Shown here: in pieces, positions 17,925-27,900 of the stretch
How the letters are laid out: each line of letters opens with the position of its first letter
How positions within the stretch are numbered: the first letter of the stretch is position 1
NCBI GenBank assembly: GCA_937950315.1
Contig: CALFDU010000017.1
Location: forward strand, 17,982-81,981
Direction of reading: 5' to 3'
Length of the DNA: 64,000 nucleotides
Origin: an uncultured Saprospiraceae bacterium
Lineage (GTDB): Bacteria; Bacteroidota; Bacteroidia; Chitinophagales; Saprospiraceae
Notes under the pieces: generated by a model
Database searches by the model: none
What the model saw: only the letters and a program-made list of their open reading frames with translations
Told to the model about the DNA's origin: nothing
Position numbers and translations under genes: made by a program

Positions 17925-20900
17925 ATGAATAAGACGATACGAAATATAATTATGTTGTTGGTTGTTGGTATGATGTCATTTACGGCAGCTACTGCCCAGA
18001 ACACATACACAATCAAAGCAACTGATACATTTGGCGACGGATGGAACGGTGGTGAATTGAATGTTACCGTTGCAGGTGTAACTACAAGTTATACTTTAGC
18101 AACAGGTGGTGCAATTGAAACTGCTATTGGTTCATTTATGCTAGATATAGGCGATACTGCCGACATAGAACTATGTGGAGGATCTTTCCCTACTGAGATT
18201 GGTTGGTCTATTTGTGACCAAGATGGTCTTGTAGTTAGTTCAGGATCTGGTTCAGGTATTGCTGCAAATACTTGCGGACCAATATCAACATTGACAGCTG
18301 CAATTAACTGTGGACTGACACTTGTAAAAACGGACTCTTTCGGAGATTCGTGGAATGGTGCAATGATGGATGTTGTAGTGAATGGTGTAGTTGTTACAAC
18401 AACAACTCACAATGGTGGTGCATTCTCAGAATGTCCATTGGCAGCGCCGGACGGAGCTACTGTTGAATTTGTATGGACTAGCTTAGGAACATTTGCTGGT
18501 GAATTAGGATTCGAAGTAGTAGATGCTTTTGGAGCTACTATATTTAGTACAGGTCCTGGTGGTCAAGCTTTAGGAACTGCATTTTCATATGTACAGGATT
18601 GTCCTGTGCCTTGTGGAGTTATTTGCCCTACTTCAGGTTCTGGAACTTGGGTTGAGCAATATTTCTTACAAGCTGGAGAATGCTGTGTACAAGCAACTAT
18701 TCCTGTTGAGATTCAAGGTGATTGTGAAATCATCACAAGCGTTGAAGACGGACTTAATGATGATATACTTTGTACTTTAGAAGCTGGACCAAGTGCTGCT
18801 GATGATGCATGTGCTGAATTACAGACATTTGATCCTGCAGCTGGAACACTTACTTTGATTGCACCAGATGATCCAGCATTCGGTGGTTCTGGAGCAAATG
18901 ATTGTAATTTCTTTGGTCAAGTATGGCAAGTAAGTTTCCCTGCAGATGGACAAATCTGTTTTGATTGGGATGTTACAAGTGAAGATCCATCATTTGGTGG
19001 TGTAGATGCATTTGGATACTCATTAGGAGTTGATTGGACTACTACGCCTGTTACAAGTGGTAACCTACTTAACTTTACAAATGTTATTGCTACAACAATT
19101 AGTAATGGTAACATGTGTGTACAAGGTGCAGCTGGTGAACAATTAGGATTGATCGCATTTGATGAATTCTTTGGTGCATTTAGCTTTGGTCCTGACGGAG
19201 TATTATCAGTTGATATTTCAAATTTTGAATTTCAAACTGTTGGTGAACTTCCTGAAGGAACTGTGAATTTCCAAACTGAACTATGTATTGGTGAAGATCA
19301 AATCGTTGAGGTTGCTTATGACCTTACTGACGGAACTAGTATTTCATGTGAAGTGGAAATTGATGTTTTCGCATTCTCAGGTGATGTATCTACTGCACTA
19401 GCATGTAATGATGATGTTAACATTTCTGTTGACGAATCATGTATGGTACTTATTGGTGCTGATATTTTCCTTGAAGGTGGACCTTATGCTTGTTTCGATG
19501 ATTACATCGTAAGAATTAGACCTTTCGGAGGAACTGATTATTTAGTTATTGATCCTGCAACTGGTGATACAAATGCAAACACTGCATATTTAGCATTGCC
19601 AGCAGGTCAACATATTTATGAAGTACTTGATCCAGTAACAGGTAATACTTGTTGGGGATACTTCACTATTGAAGACAAATTCCCTCCATCATTGGAGTGT
19701 GATTGTCCAGTAGGTGGAAATACAGATGCTTCATTCTTTACAGGTGAAATCGTAACAGGTGAAGACCCTGTTGCTGATTGGCAAGCTGTTGGCGGATGTC
19801 CAGCAACTCAACCTATCAAAGATGGAACTGCTCCAATTGCTGCAACTGAATTTGACGTTTTCGCTTTCACATTTGACTGCGAAGATGAAGATTATACAAT
19901 CTCAGTTACTTCAAGCTGGGGTGATGCTCAAGCATACCTTTACAATGCACCTTTAGATCCTACAGATATTTGTGCTGGATTAGTTACTTATGATGGTGAC
20001 GGAGGAGCAGGATTTGATTCAAATGTATGTGTAAATAGTACTGCAAGTGATCCAGCTGGAACAGTGTTCTACCTATACGTTTCTACTTGGGCTGCTGGTC
20101 AGTCAGGAACTTATGAAGTAGAAATCGAAGGTTCTTCTAAAGAATGTGGAGCTACTTTGATTGAAGGTATTACTGCACCAGAATGTTCATTCTTATGTTA
20201 TGATGAGAATAACTGGGAAGTTATCGATCAATTACCAGGTGTAACAGTTGTAGATAACTGCGGCGCTGGCGACTTGACATCAAACGATGTTTGGATTGAT
20301 GGAGAAGCTTGTGGAGAAAGAATTTTATTGAGAAACTGGTTGTTGACTGATCCTGCAACAGGAGAAACTACAACTTGTACTCAGGAGTTTGTATTCGAAG
20401 CTATTACTGTAGCTGACCTTACATTGCCTCCTGCAACTGTAACATTGGCTTGTGGTGGAGATTCATCACCTGAAGCAATTGCTGCAGACTTAGGATTAGA
20501 AACTGCATACCCTCACTTCTTTGTAGGTGATAAAGACTTTGATGATGATGGTAACTTTATCGGATTCGTACAAAGAGCTGTTGCAGTAAACAATAATGTT
20601 TGTAATTTATTTGCAAGCTATACTGACGTGGATATTACTGATTGCCCAGGATGCCCTGGAAACAAGAAAGTAATTAGATCATGGTCTATTTTGGACTGGT
20701 GTGATGGAAGTACAACTCCATACCAACAGATCATTAAGGCTTCTGATAGTGAAGCACCGTTTGTATCAGCACCAGATGTTACTGTAAGTGTTAACCCTTG
20801 GACTTGTACTGCAGAATTTTACCTGCCATGTCCAGAGCACTTAGGTGATGATTGTTATGGTGATAACCTTAACTATGAGGTAGTTGGACCGGCGGGTGTA

Positions 20901-23900
20901 ACTATTACTCAGGTGTCAAGTACACTTTGCTCAACTGGGTACCAGTATATTGCTTCTGGTGCTCCTAAAACTATGTTCGATGCTCCGCATACGTTCACAT
21001 ACATTGCTACAGATTGTTGTGGAAATGTAGGTGAAGCTGATATCGCAGTAACCGTTCTAGATAACACGCCTCCAGTTGCTATTGCTAAAGAGAATATCGT
21101 AATTAGTTTGACTTCTACTCCAGGTCAGTCTAATGGAATTGCTAAAATGTTTCCTCAATCAGTGGACAACGGTTCACATGATGGAGATTGTGGACCTGTC
21201 GTTCTTGAAATTAGAAGAGCTGACGGAGCACCTGCATGTGATAACCTAGGAGTAGATGATCACAACAACAACGTAACATTCAACAATGATGCTACACCTA
21301 ACGTACCTTCTGATGCTGCGCATCCAGATGACGATAGAGATGACACAGATGGTGGACAGTTCGTTAAATTCTGTTGTGAAGATTTAACTGACATTGATGA
21401 TAACGGAAACGCTTTTGGTATCGTAGAGGTACTATTAAGAGTTTGGGATGATGGAAATATGACTGGTGTTCACGGTGACTTTGTTGACCTGAATGCAGAT
21501 GGTGATTTCCAAGACATTGGTGAGTTAGATAACTTCAGTGATACTTGGGCTTATGTAAGAGTTGAGGATAAATTGGCTCCACAAATCTCATGTCCTGCTG
21601 ATATTACTTTGAAGTGTGATCAAGATTACACAGATACATCATTAACTGGAATGGCTAGCGGATCTGCTACTTGTTCAGGAATTGGTGTTACATACTCAGA
21701 TGATACTAACATTAGCACTTGTGGTGCAGGTATCGTAGTAAGAACTTGGTGTATTGATGGTACTAGCAACTGCTGTACTCAAAACATTACAATTGATTAC
21801 TTCAGTACTTGGGATCCTTGTGATAGAAATACTGGTATCCTTTGGCCAAGAGATTATACTGGTGAAGATGATCCAGCTGATCCTTGGTGTGGAGATGAAG
21901 ATTCTCCAAGAGATGCAATTGACTGTGCTGATACTGATACAGGAATTCCTACATGGACTGATAGTGCATGTGACCTTATCGGATACAGCTTAGATAGTGA
22001 TACTTTCTACTTCGAATCAGATGCTTGTTTCAAAGTATTGAACAACTGGTCTGTAATCAACTGGTGTATTTATAACCAAAATGATGCAGATTGGAACACA
22101 ATTCTTAATGAAGGATTAGATAACGATAACGATGGTATCCAGAACTTATTTGACGCCGATGATAACGGAAACGGTGTTGATGATAGTTACTACTTCGAGC
22201 CAAATCTTGGTGAGTCATTCCAATTCTACTTTGACGATCAAGGTGGATTGTACTGGGTGAACTATACTACGGGTGAAGCTGGAAGATTATATTCAGTAGA
22301 CGTTTGGGATCTTATCTTGGTTGATAGTGATAATGGTTACTTCGGTACATTTGATCCAGAAGCTGAAGATGATGGTATCGCAGATGGACTTTACGAGCAC
22401 GTTCAGGTTGTTAAATTGATTGACACTGAAGCTCCAGAAGTATCAGCTGAGGAAAACTGTTTCCCAGTTGAAGAAAACTGTTCATTGATTCCACCAGTAA
22501 CTGCAGTAGCTTGTGATACATTAAGCGATTGTAACTCTGAGTGGATTAAGTGGCAAGCTGAGGTTGATATCTATGGTGACTGGGAGGTAGACTACGTTTA
22601 CTCTTCATTCATTGCTGATATCCCTGCTAACAGACCATTCTACGTTGAGCCAACGCAATCATGTGAAGAAGTTTCACTTACATTGCCTGCGCCTATTGAA
22701 GGTTCAAAAGCACAACACAGAGTATTATGGAGAGCAACTGATGGTTGTGGAAACGTAACTTCTTATACTTCATACTTCACAGTTGAAGATAAGAAAGCAC
22801 CAACTCCATACTGTATTAACTTGAGCACTGCTCTAATGGAAAATGGAGAAGTTGAGCTTTGGGCTTGTGACTTCGATTTAGGATCATTTGATAACTGTAC
22901 TCCAACTGAATGGTTGAGATTCACATTCGATGGACCTGAAGAAGGATTCTTAGCTCCTGAAGATACTCCAATGTGGAACCCACAGACTAGTTGCCAAGGT
23001 AAAGTATTTGACTGTGGTCACTTTGCTATTGCTCAAGCGAATGGAGGAAACTACCCAGTAAGACTTTACGTATGGGATGAATGCGGAAACGTTGACTTCT
23101 GTATGGTTAACCTAAGATTGGTTGATAACAATTTAGGTTGTCCTGGTAATGGACCATCTAGAGAGATATCAGGAGAGATTTATACTGAAAATGGAGATAT
23201 GGTTGAAGACGTAAAAGTTCAGTCAATGGATATCGCTACAAATAACATGATGGGTCAAACTGAATCTGATAACAATGGTAACTACCTTCTAGTTAGTGCT
23301 GAAGGTTATGACTATGAAGTATCAGCTGAGAAGAATGACGATTACTTGAACGGTGTTACTACTTTAGATTTAGTACTTATCCAAAGACATATTCTTGGAT
23401 TACAAGATCTTGATTCACCATACAAGTTGATTGCTGCAGATGCAAGTAACGATGAGAGAATCAGTGCAATTGATTTGATTCAATTGAGAAAGTTAATCTT
23501 AGGTATATACGATGAGTTACCAAACAACGGTAGCTGGAGATTCGTAGATGCTGAGACTACACTTAATGCTGAACAACCATGGCCGTTTACAGAAACATTA
23601 TCTATTGCTAACCTTACAACTGACATGATCGAAGAAGATTTCGTGGGTGTTAAAGTAGGAGATGTAAATGGTAGTGTAGTAACTAACGGGTTTACTGGTT
23701 CTGTTGAAACATCAACAAGACAAGCAAACGATCTTATTTTGAACGCAATCCCTACATTATCAGCAGGTGAAGTTACAATTGATGTTACTTCAGCTAACTT
23801 TAATGAGGTATCAGGTATGCAGTTCACAATGAACGTTAACGGTTTAGAATTAACAAGCGTTGAAGCTGGTGCACTAGACGTTACTGCAGAGAACTTTGCA

Positions 23901-24356
23901 GTAGTGAATGGTAAAGTAACTTCAAGCTGGAATAGCGATGTAGCAGTTACAACTGACGAAGTATTGTTCACACTTACTTTCGCAGGAACTAACGCTGATG
24001 CAATTGCAATCAACTCAAGCATAACTAAAGCTGAAGCTTATGTAGGTTCAGACTTAGAAGCTGTAGGAGTTGCATTGGAGGCTGCTTCAGATAGCGACTT
24101 CGCACTTCTTCAGAATGAGCCGAATCCATTTAACAATGTAACATTTGTTGGATTTACTCTACCTGCAGACGGACAAGCTACCTTAACTGTATATGATGTT
24201 ACTGGTAAAGTAATGACTACAGTTTCAGGTAACTATTACAAAGGATACAATGAGATTGAGTTATCTAAAAAGGATATGAATACAAGTGGTGTAATGTACT
24301 ATCAGTTAGATAGTGGAGATTTCACTGCTACTAAGAAGATGATTATCCTGGATTAG
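17925..24356 (+). CDS. 2143-residue HYR-like surface protein with dockerin-like pair, cohesin-like module and T9SS type A domain
   Basis: Signal peptide ends about 25 (AATAQ). Two related N-terminal units share a G-D-x-W-N-G core (DTFGDGWNGGELNV near 35 and DSFGDSWNGAMMDV near 140). Then come many Cys-rich HYR-like units introduced by IEDKFPP, LDNTPPVA, VEDKLAP and VEDKKAP, with calcium-type acidic motifs (DNDNDGIQN, DADDNGNGVDD). From residue 1804 the dockerin-like pair (NDDYLNGVTTLD, then DASNDERISAID) is followed by SWRFVD and VKVGDVN, a cohesin-like module (about 1910-2055; VSGMQFTMNV, SSWNSDV) and a type A sorting domain (NEPNPFNNVTFVGF). Codon choice is unusually uniform (GGT/GGA, AAC, AGA, GCT), as in highly expressed genes. 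Role: probably an abundant structural surface layer or fibre; no catalytic domain seen. Confidence 0.85.
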   Translation: MNKTIRNIIMLLVVGMMSFTAATAQNTYTIKATDTFGDGWNGGELNVTVAGVTTSYTLATGGAIETAIGSFMLDIGDTADIELCGGSFPTEIGWSICDQDGLVVSSGSGSGIAANTCGPISTLTAAINCGLTLVKTDSFGDSWNGAMMDVVVNGVVVTTTTHNGGAFSECPLAAPDGATVEFVWTSLGTFAGELGFEVVDAFGATIFSTGPGGQALGTAFSYVQDCPVPCGVICPTSGSGTWVEQYFLQAGECCVQATIPVEIQGDCEIITSVEDGLNDDILCTLEAGPSAADDACAELQTFDPAAGTLTLIAPDDPAFGGSGANDCNFFGQVWQVSFPADGQICFDWDVTSEDPSFGGVDAFGYSLGVDWTTTPVTSGNLLNFTNVIATTISNGNMCVQGAAGEQLGLIAFDEFFGAFSFGPDGVLSVDISNFEFQTVGELPEGTVNFQTELCIGEDQIVEVAYDLTDGTSISCEVEIDVFAFSGDVSTALACNDDVNISVDESCMVLIGADIFLEGGPYACFDDYIVRIRPFGGTDYLVIDPATGDTNANTAYLALPAGQHIYEVLDPVTGNTCWGYFTIEDKFPPSLECDCPVGGNTDASFFTGEIVTGEDPVADWQAVGGCPATQPIKDGTAPIAATEFDVFAFTFDCEDEDYTISVTSSWGDAQAYLYNAPLDPTDICAGLVTYDGDGGAGFDSNVCVNSTASDPAGTVFYLYVSTWAAGQSGTYEVEIEGSSKECGATLIEGITAPECSFLCYDENNWEVIDQLPGVTVVDNCGAGDLTSNDVWIDGEACGERILLRNWLLTDPATGETTTCTQEFVFEAITVADLTLPPATVTLACGGDSSPEAIAADLGLETAYPHFFVGDKDFDDDGNFIGFVQRAVAVNNNVCNLFASYTDVDITDCPGCPGNKKVIRSWSILDWCDGSTTPYQQIIKASDSEAPFVSAPDVTVSVNPWTCTAEFYLPCPEHLGDDCYGDNLNYEVVGPAGVTITQVSSTLCSTGYQYIASGAPKTMFDAPHTFTYIATDCCGNVGEADIAVTVLDNTPPVAIAKENIVISLTSTPGQSNGIAKMFPQSVDNGSHDGDCGPVVLEIRRADGAPACDNLGVDDHNNNVTFNNDATPNVPSDAAHPDDDRDDTDGGQFVKFCCEDLTDIDDNGNAFGIVEVLLRVWDDGNMTGVHGDFVDLNADGDFQDIGELDNFSDTWAYVRVEDKLAPQISCPADITLKCDQDYTDTSLTGMASGSATCSGIGVTYSDDTNISTCGAGIVVRTWCIDGTSNCCTQNITIDYFSTWDPCDRNTGILWPRDYTGEDDPADPWCGDEDSPRDAIDCADTDTGIPTWTDSACDLIGYSLDSDTFYFESDACFKVLNNWSVINWCIYNQNDADWNTILNEGLDNDNDGIQNLFDADDNGNGVDDSYYFEPNLGESFQFYFDDQGGLYWVNYTTGEAGRLYSVDVWDLILVDSDNGYFGTFDPEAEDDGIADGLYEHVQVVKLIDTEAPEVSAEENCFPVEENCSLIPPVTAVACDTLSDCNSEWIKWQAEVDIYGDWEVDYVYSSFIADIPANRPFYVEPTQSCEEVSLTLPAPIEGSKAQHRVLWRATDGCGNVTSYTSYFTVEDKKAPTPYCINLSTALMENGEVELWACDFDLGSFDNCTPTEWLRFTFDGPEEGFLAPEDTPMWNPQTSCQGKVFDCGHFAIAQANGGNYPVRLYVWDECGNVDFCMVNLRLVDNNLGCPGNGPSREISGEIYTENGDMVEDVKVQSMDIATNNMMGQTESDNNGNYLLVSAEGYDYEVSAEKNDDYLNGVTTLDLVLIQRHILGLQDLDSPYKLIAADASNDERISAIDLIQLRKLILGIYDELPNNGSWRFVDAETTLNAEQPWPFTETLSIANLTTDMIEEDFVGVKVGDVNGSVVTNGFTGSVETSTRQANDLILNAIPTLSAGEVTIDVTSANFNEVSGMQFTMNVNGLELTSVEAGALDVTAENFAVVNGKVTSSWNSDVAVTTDEVLFTLTFAGTNADAIAINSSITKAEAYVGSDLEAVGVALEAASDSDFALLQNEPNPFNNVTFVGFTLPADGQATLTVYDVTGKVMTTVSGNYYKGYNEIELSKKDMNTSGVMYYQLDSGDFTATKKMIILD

Positions 24357-24387
24357 TCCGGGGCCGAAAGAAAATCGGTTTTTGGGA

Positions 24388-24425
24388 TGGCCTCTCTCCA
24401 ATTTATTGGGGGGGGGCTTTTTTTT
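24388..24425 (+). terminator. Terminator with G-U rich stem
   Basis: GCCTCTCTCC (24390-24399) faces a run of nine G and a C (24408-24417); Watson-Crick pairs alternate with G-U pairs, then eight T follow. The preceding bases TTTTTGGGATGG recur before the terminator of the paralogous gene (29389-29402). Confidence 0.75.
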
Positions 24426-24794
24426 ATGCCTAATTCTGAGATGAATAAGAGTAATAACCCACATACACACACACGCACATTATTATTGAAAGAAGTATAT
24501 CTCAATACTATTGGCTATTCATAATGATCAAGCTGATAAATAACTGCCTATTGGGGTAGGATTTAGTACTAATTATAAGACTTAACCACATACTACTTAG
24601 ATATAGGTATCTAGACACCATTCTTTAAGTATCCATCTATATCTATATAATGTATACTAAGTAGTTACAAACGCATTCCGTTTTAGCTCTACTAATAGAG
24701 ATTCAAAATTAATTTCTTAAAATTTATATTAAATAAATTTCATATATGTAATGTTTATAGGCATTTCAATAGATGAAAAAAAATAATTATCAAA
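24426..24794 (+). other. AT-rich intergenic stretch, no gene seen
   Basis: About 370 bases between the terminator and the inverted repeat. No open frame of note on either strand; only a short CA-rich run near 24461-24478. Confidence 0.6.
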
Positions 24795-24842
24795 TATACC
24801 CTAAACAGGGTATAAGAACATATTAAAGAAAATCTATATTTG
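24795..24842 (+). promoter_or_regulatory. Inverted repeat next to -7 box of the 24978 gene
   Basis: TATACCCT (24795-24802) and AGGGTATA (24807-24814) are perfect inverted repeats around a 4-base centre. Twenty bases downstream lies TATATTTG (24835-24842), a perfect -7 element without a -33 TTG. The repeat covers where the -33 box should be, as expected of an activator or repressor site. Compare 6238-6261. Confidence 0.5.
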
Positions 24843-24977
24843 TTCTATCAAATAGTTTAAACCGCTATTAGATAACCTACCTACCTAAGTTAATAGACCA
24901 CGTAAACATTTAAGTATTTCTTATTTGCTAAGTGCTAATAAGCGCATTTATAGCTGTAAGAAAAAAAATTGGATCTC

Positions 24978-27900
24978 ATGGTCAACGTAAACTACACAGC
25001 CACTTCTTTGGTGAAGTCGGTAATCTTACTTACTCTTTTATTCTTAGGTTCACACCTAAATGCGCAATGCTCATTGGCATGTAACGGAACTACCCAAGTT
25101 TCTCTTGATGTTAATTGTGAAGCATTGATTACTCCAGATATGATTCTAAACGACCAAGCTACTTCCTGTCCAGGAGGTGATTTTGAAGTTGTTGTAATGG
25201 ATCAAGGAAATAATCCAATCCCTTCTAGTCCTTTAGTAACGGCAGGGTATTGTGATCAAACATTATATGTCAAAGTAATTGACCTTGCATCTGGAAATAC
25301 TTGTTGGGGAGAAATTATAGTTGAAGATAAACTGGGACCAGTTATTACTTCATGTCCAACAGTGCCTGTTGAATATGCTTGTAGTGACTTTACAGAATTT
25401 GATGGACCTATTTTCACTGATGCTTGTTCAGGAATAGTAGAGCCTATCTTATTATCTGAGGTTGTAGTACCATTGAACTGCGATCCAATGTTTATCCAAG
25501 AAGTAACTAGAACATATACTGCGCAGGATGGTAAAGGAAATTATGCTCCTGAATGTACTGTTACATATAAATTATTAAGAATTGATTTAGGACCTCCTAA
25601 CGAACCATTTGAGGGATGTCCTCAAACATATACTGTATTGGAAAACAATGCGCTTCAATGTGGAGGTGCTTTTTCAGCAGGACAAACAGGTGGTCTTATC
25701 TTAGATACAGACACCGATAATGATGGTGTGTTAGACGCTGACTTGATCTGGGATGATAACGGAAACGGATACCCTGATGTAGAAGAATTTGCTGGACCTA
25801 CTTTAAATGGTGTAGCATTGTATCCAACACCAGATTTCTATTGTAACATAGGAGTATTCTTTGATGATTTGATTTTACCTACAATTCCTGGACCAGGAGG
25901 AGGAACTTCATGTGTAACAAAGATTATGAGAACATGGTATGTTAGAGAATGGTGGTGTGGACAAGAAATTGAAAAGACTTGCGCTCAAATATTTGAAATA
26001 ACGGATTTGGTTGATCCAGTATTAGTATGTACTGGACCGATAACCCTAACAACGAATGTTTCATTGAACCCTCATGATTCATCTTTTGGGTCAGTGAATT
26101 GTGGAGCAGAGGTTGCTTTTCCTTTACCACAGGCTACGGACAATTGTTCTAGCACTTTTAGTTACGATTTAGAATTTCCAGGTGGTTCAGTACAAGATTA
26201 CCAAGTAGGTGAATTGATTGAATTACCAATGGGATCAAACACAGTTACTGTTACTGTATATGATGATTGTCATAATAGTAATAGCTGTGATATTACAGTT
26301 AATGTTGTTGACGATACGCCTCCAGTTGCTATATGTGATGAGTTTACAGCAGTAGGACTTACGAATAGTGGTCTTGCGCATGTTTTTGCAGAAACTTTTG
26401 ATGATGGATCTTACGATGATTGTCAACTAAAGAAGATGCTAGTAAGAAGAATGGATAATTCAAATTGTGATTGTTCTTATCCTGCTTACGATGATATGAC
26501 TTATTTAGGAACGTACGATGAGAGACATTACTACATTTCTCAAAAAGAAGCACAACCATTCTTAGCACATGCTATGGCAGAAGCAATGGGTGGATTTGTA
26601 GGAACAATGGGAAGTGATGATCCTGCAGAAGGAGTTTGGATTGCTGAACAAGCATTTGCTATTCAATCTGATCCTTATATGTTGATCAGAAATGGTGAAT
26701 TGACTGTCATCAATGCTCCAGGATCTATGGGAGCTAGTGCACCAGTCGATGGAGCTAGTTATAACTACATATATGAGCTGGATGATCCTTGTACTTTCTC
26801 TTCTTTCACAGAATTTTGCTGTGCAGATGTAGGAACAGAACAAATGGTTGTTTTCAGAGTGGTTGATATTTTCGGTAACTACAATGAATGTATGGTAACT
26901 GCAGAGGTTCAAGACAAAGCAGCACCAACAGTTATTTGCCCACCGGACATGACAGTTGATTGTGACATGGTCTACGATGTAAATAATTTGGATGTTGAGT
27001 TTGGATCAGCTACATTTTCAGGTAGTTGTGATGTGACAGAAGATGTTACATTCACAGAAGATTTATCTCAATGTAACCAAGGTTCACTTAAGAGAACATT
27101 TACTGGAACAAATGGAAATGGTATCACAACTACTTGTGATCAGATAATATATTTCTTAAACCCAGATCCATTTACAGAAGATCAAATTGAATATCCTGAC
27201 GATATTGATGAAGATGGTGGATGTTTTGATGAAGGAAACTATGATCCTGATGTAGTTGGATCACCAGTATTCTTGGGAGATGCATGTGATTTAGTAGGAG
27301 CAAATTATGAAGATCAGACTTTCTTCTTCAATAATCAACAAGAGCAAGGTTGCTTTAAGATTTTAAGAAAGTGGACTGTTATTGACTGGTGTCAAACTGA
27401 TGCTAACGGTAACTTCGTAACATGGTCGCATACACAAATAATTAAAGTAAATAATTTAGAAGCACCTGAAATTGTTTGTCCTACAGGACCAATTAACGTG
27501 TGCACATTTGACCCTGACTGTGCGTCAGGAGATGTTACACTTACATTAAGCGCACAAGATGATTGTACGGCTGATGAGAACTTAGAGTGGACATACTATA
27601 TTGATGCTTTCTGCGACGGTACTTTCCAAGATACTGTTTCAGGATACGGAGGACTTGCAGATGCATCAGGAAATTATCCAATAGGAACACACTGCATACT
27701 TTGGGCATTCTCAGATCAATGTGGAAACATATCAACTTGTTCACAAGAATTTACAGTTACTAATTGTAAAGCACCAACACCATACTGTCTTAACGGATTG
27801 GCTGTAGATCTAATGCCATTGGATACAGATAATGATGGTGAAAATGATTGGGGTATGGTAGAATTATGGGCATCTGATTTTGATGCAGGTAGTTTCCACC

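Noticed and set aside
23480..24022. 180-codon minus-strand frame inside the 2143-residue gene
   Set aside because: Antisense to a clearly coding region; Val/Ser/Thr-rich low-complexity product arising from codon bias of the sense strand.
24461..24478. CA dinucleotide run
   Set aside because: Too short and imperfect to be called a functional repeat.
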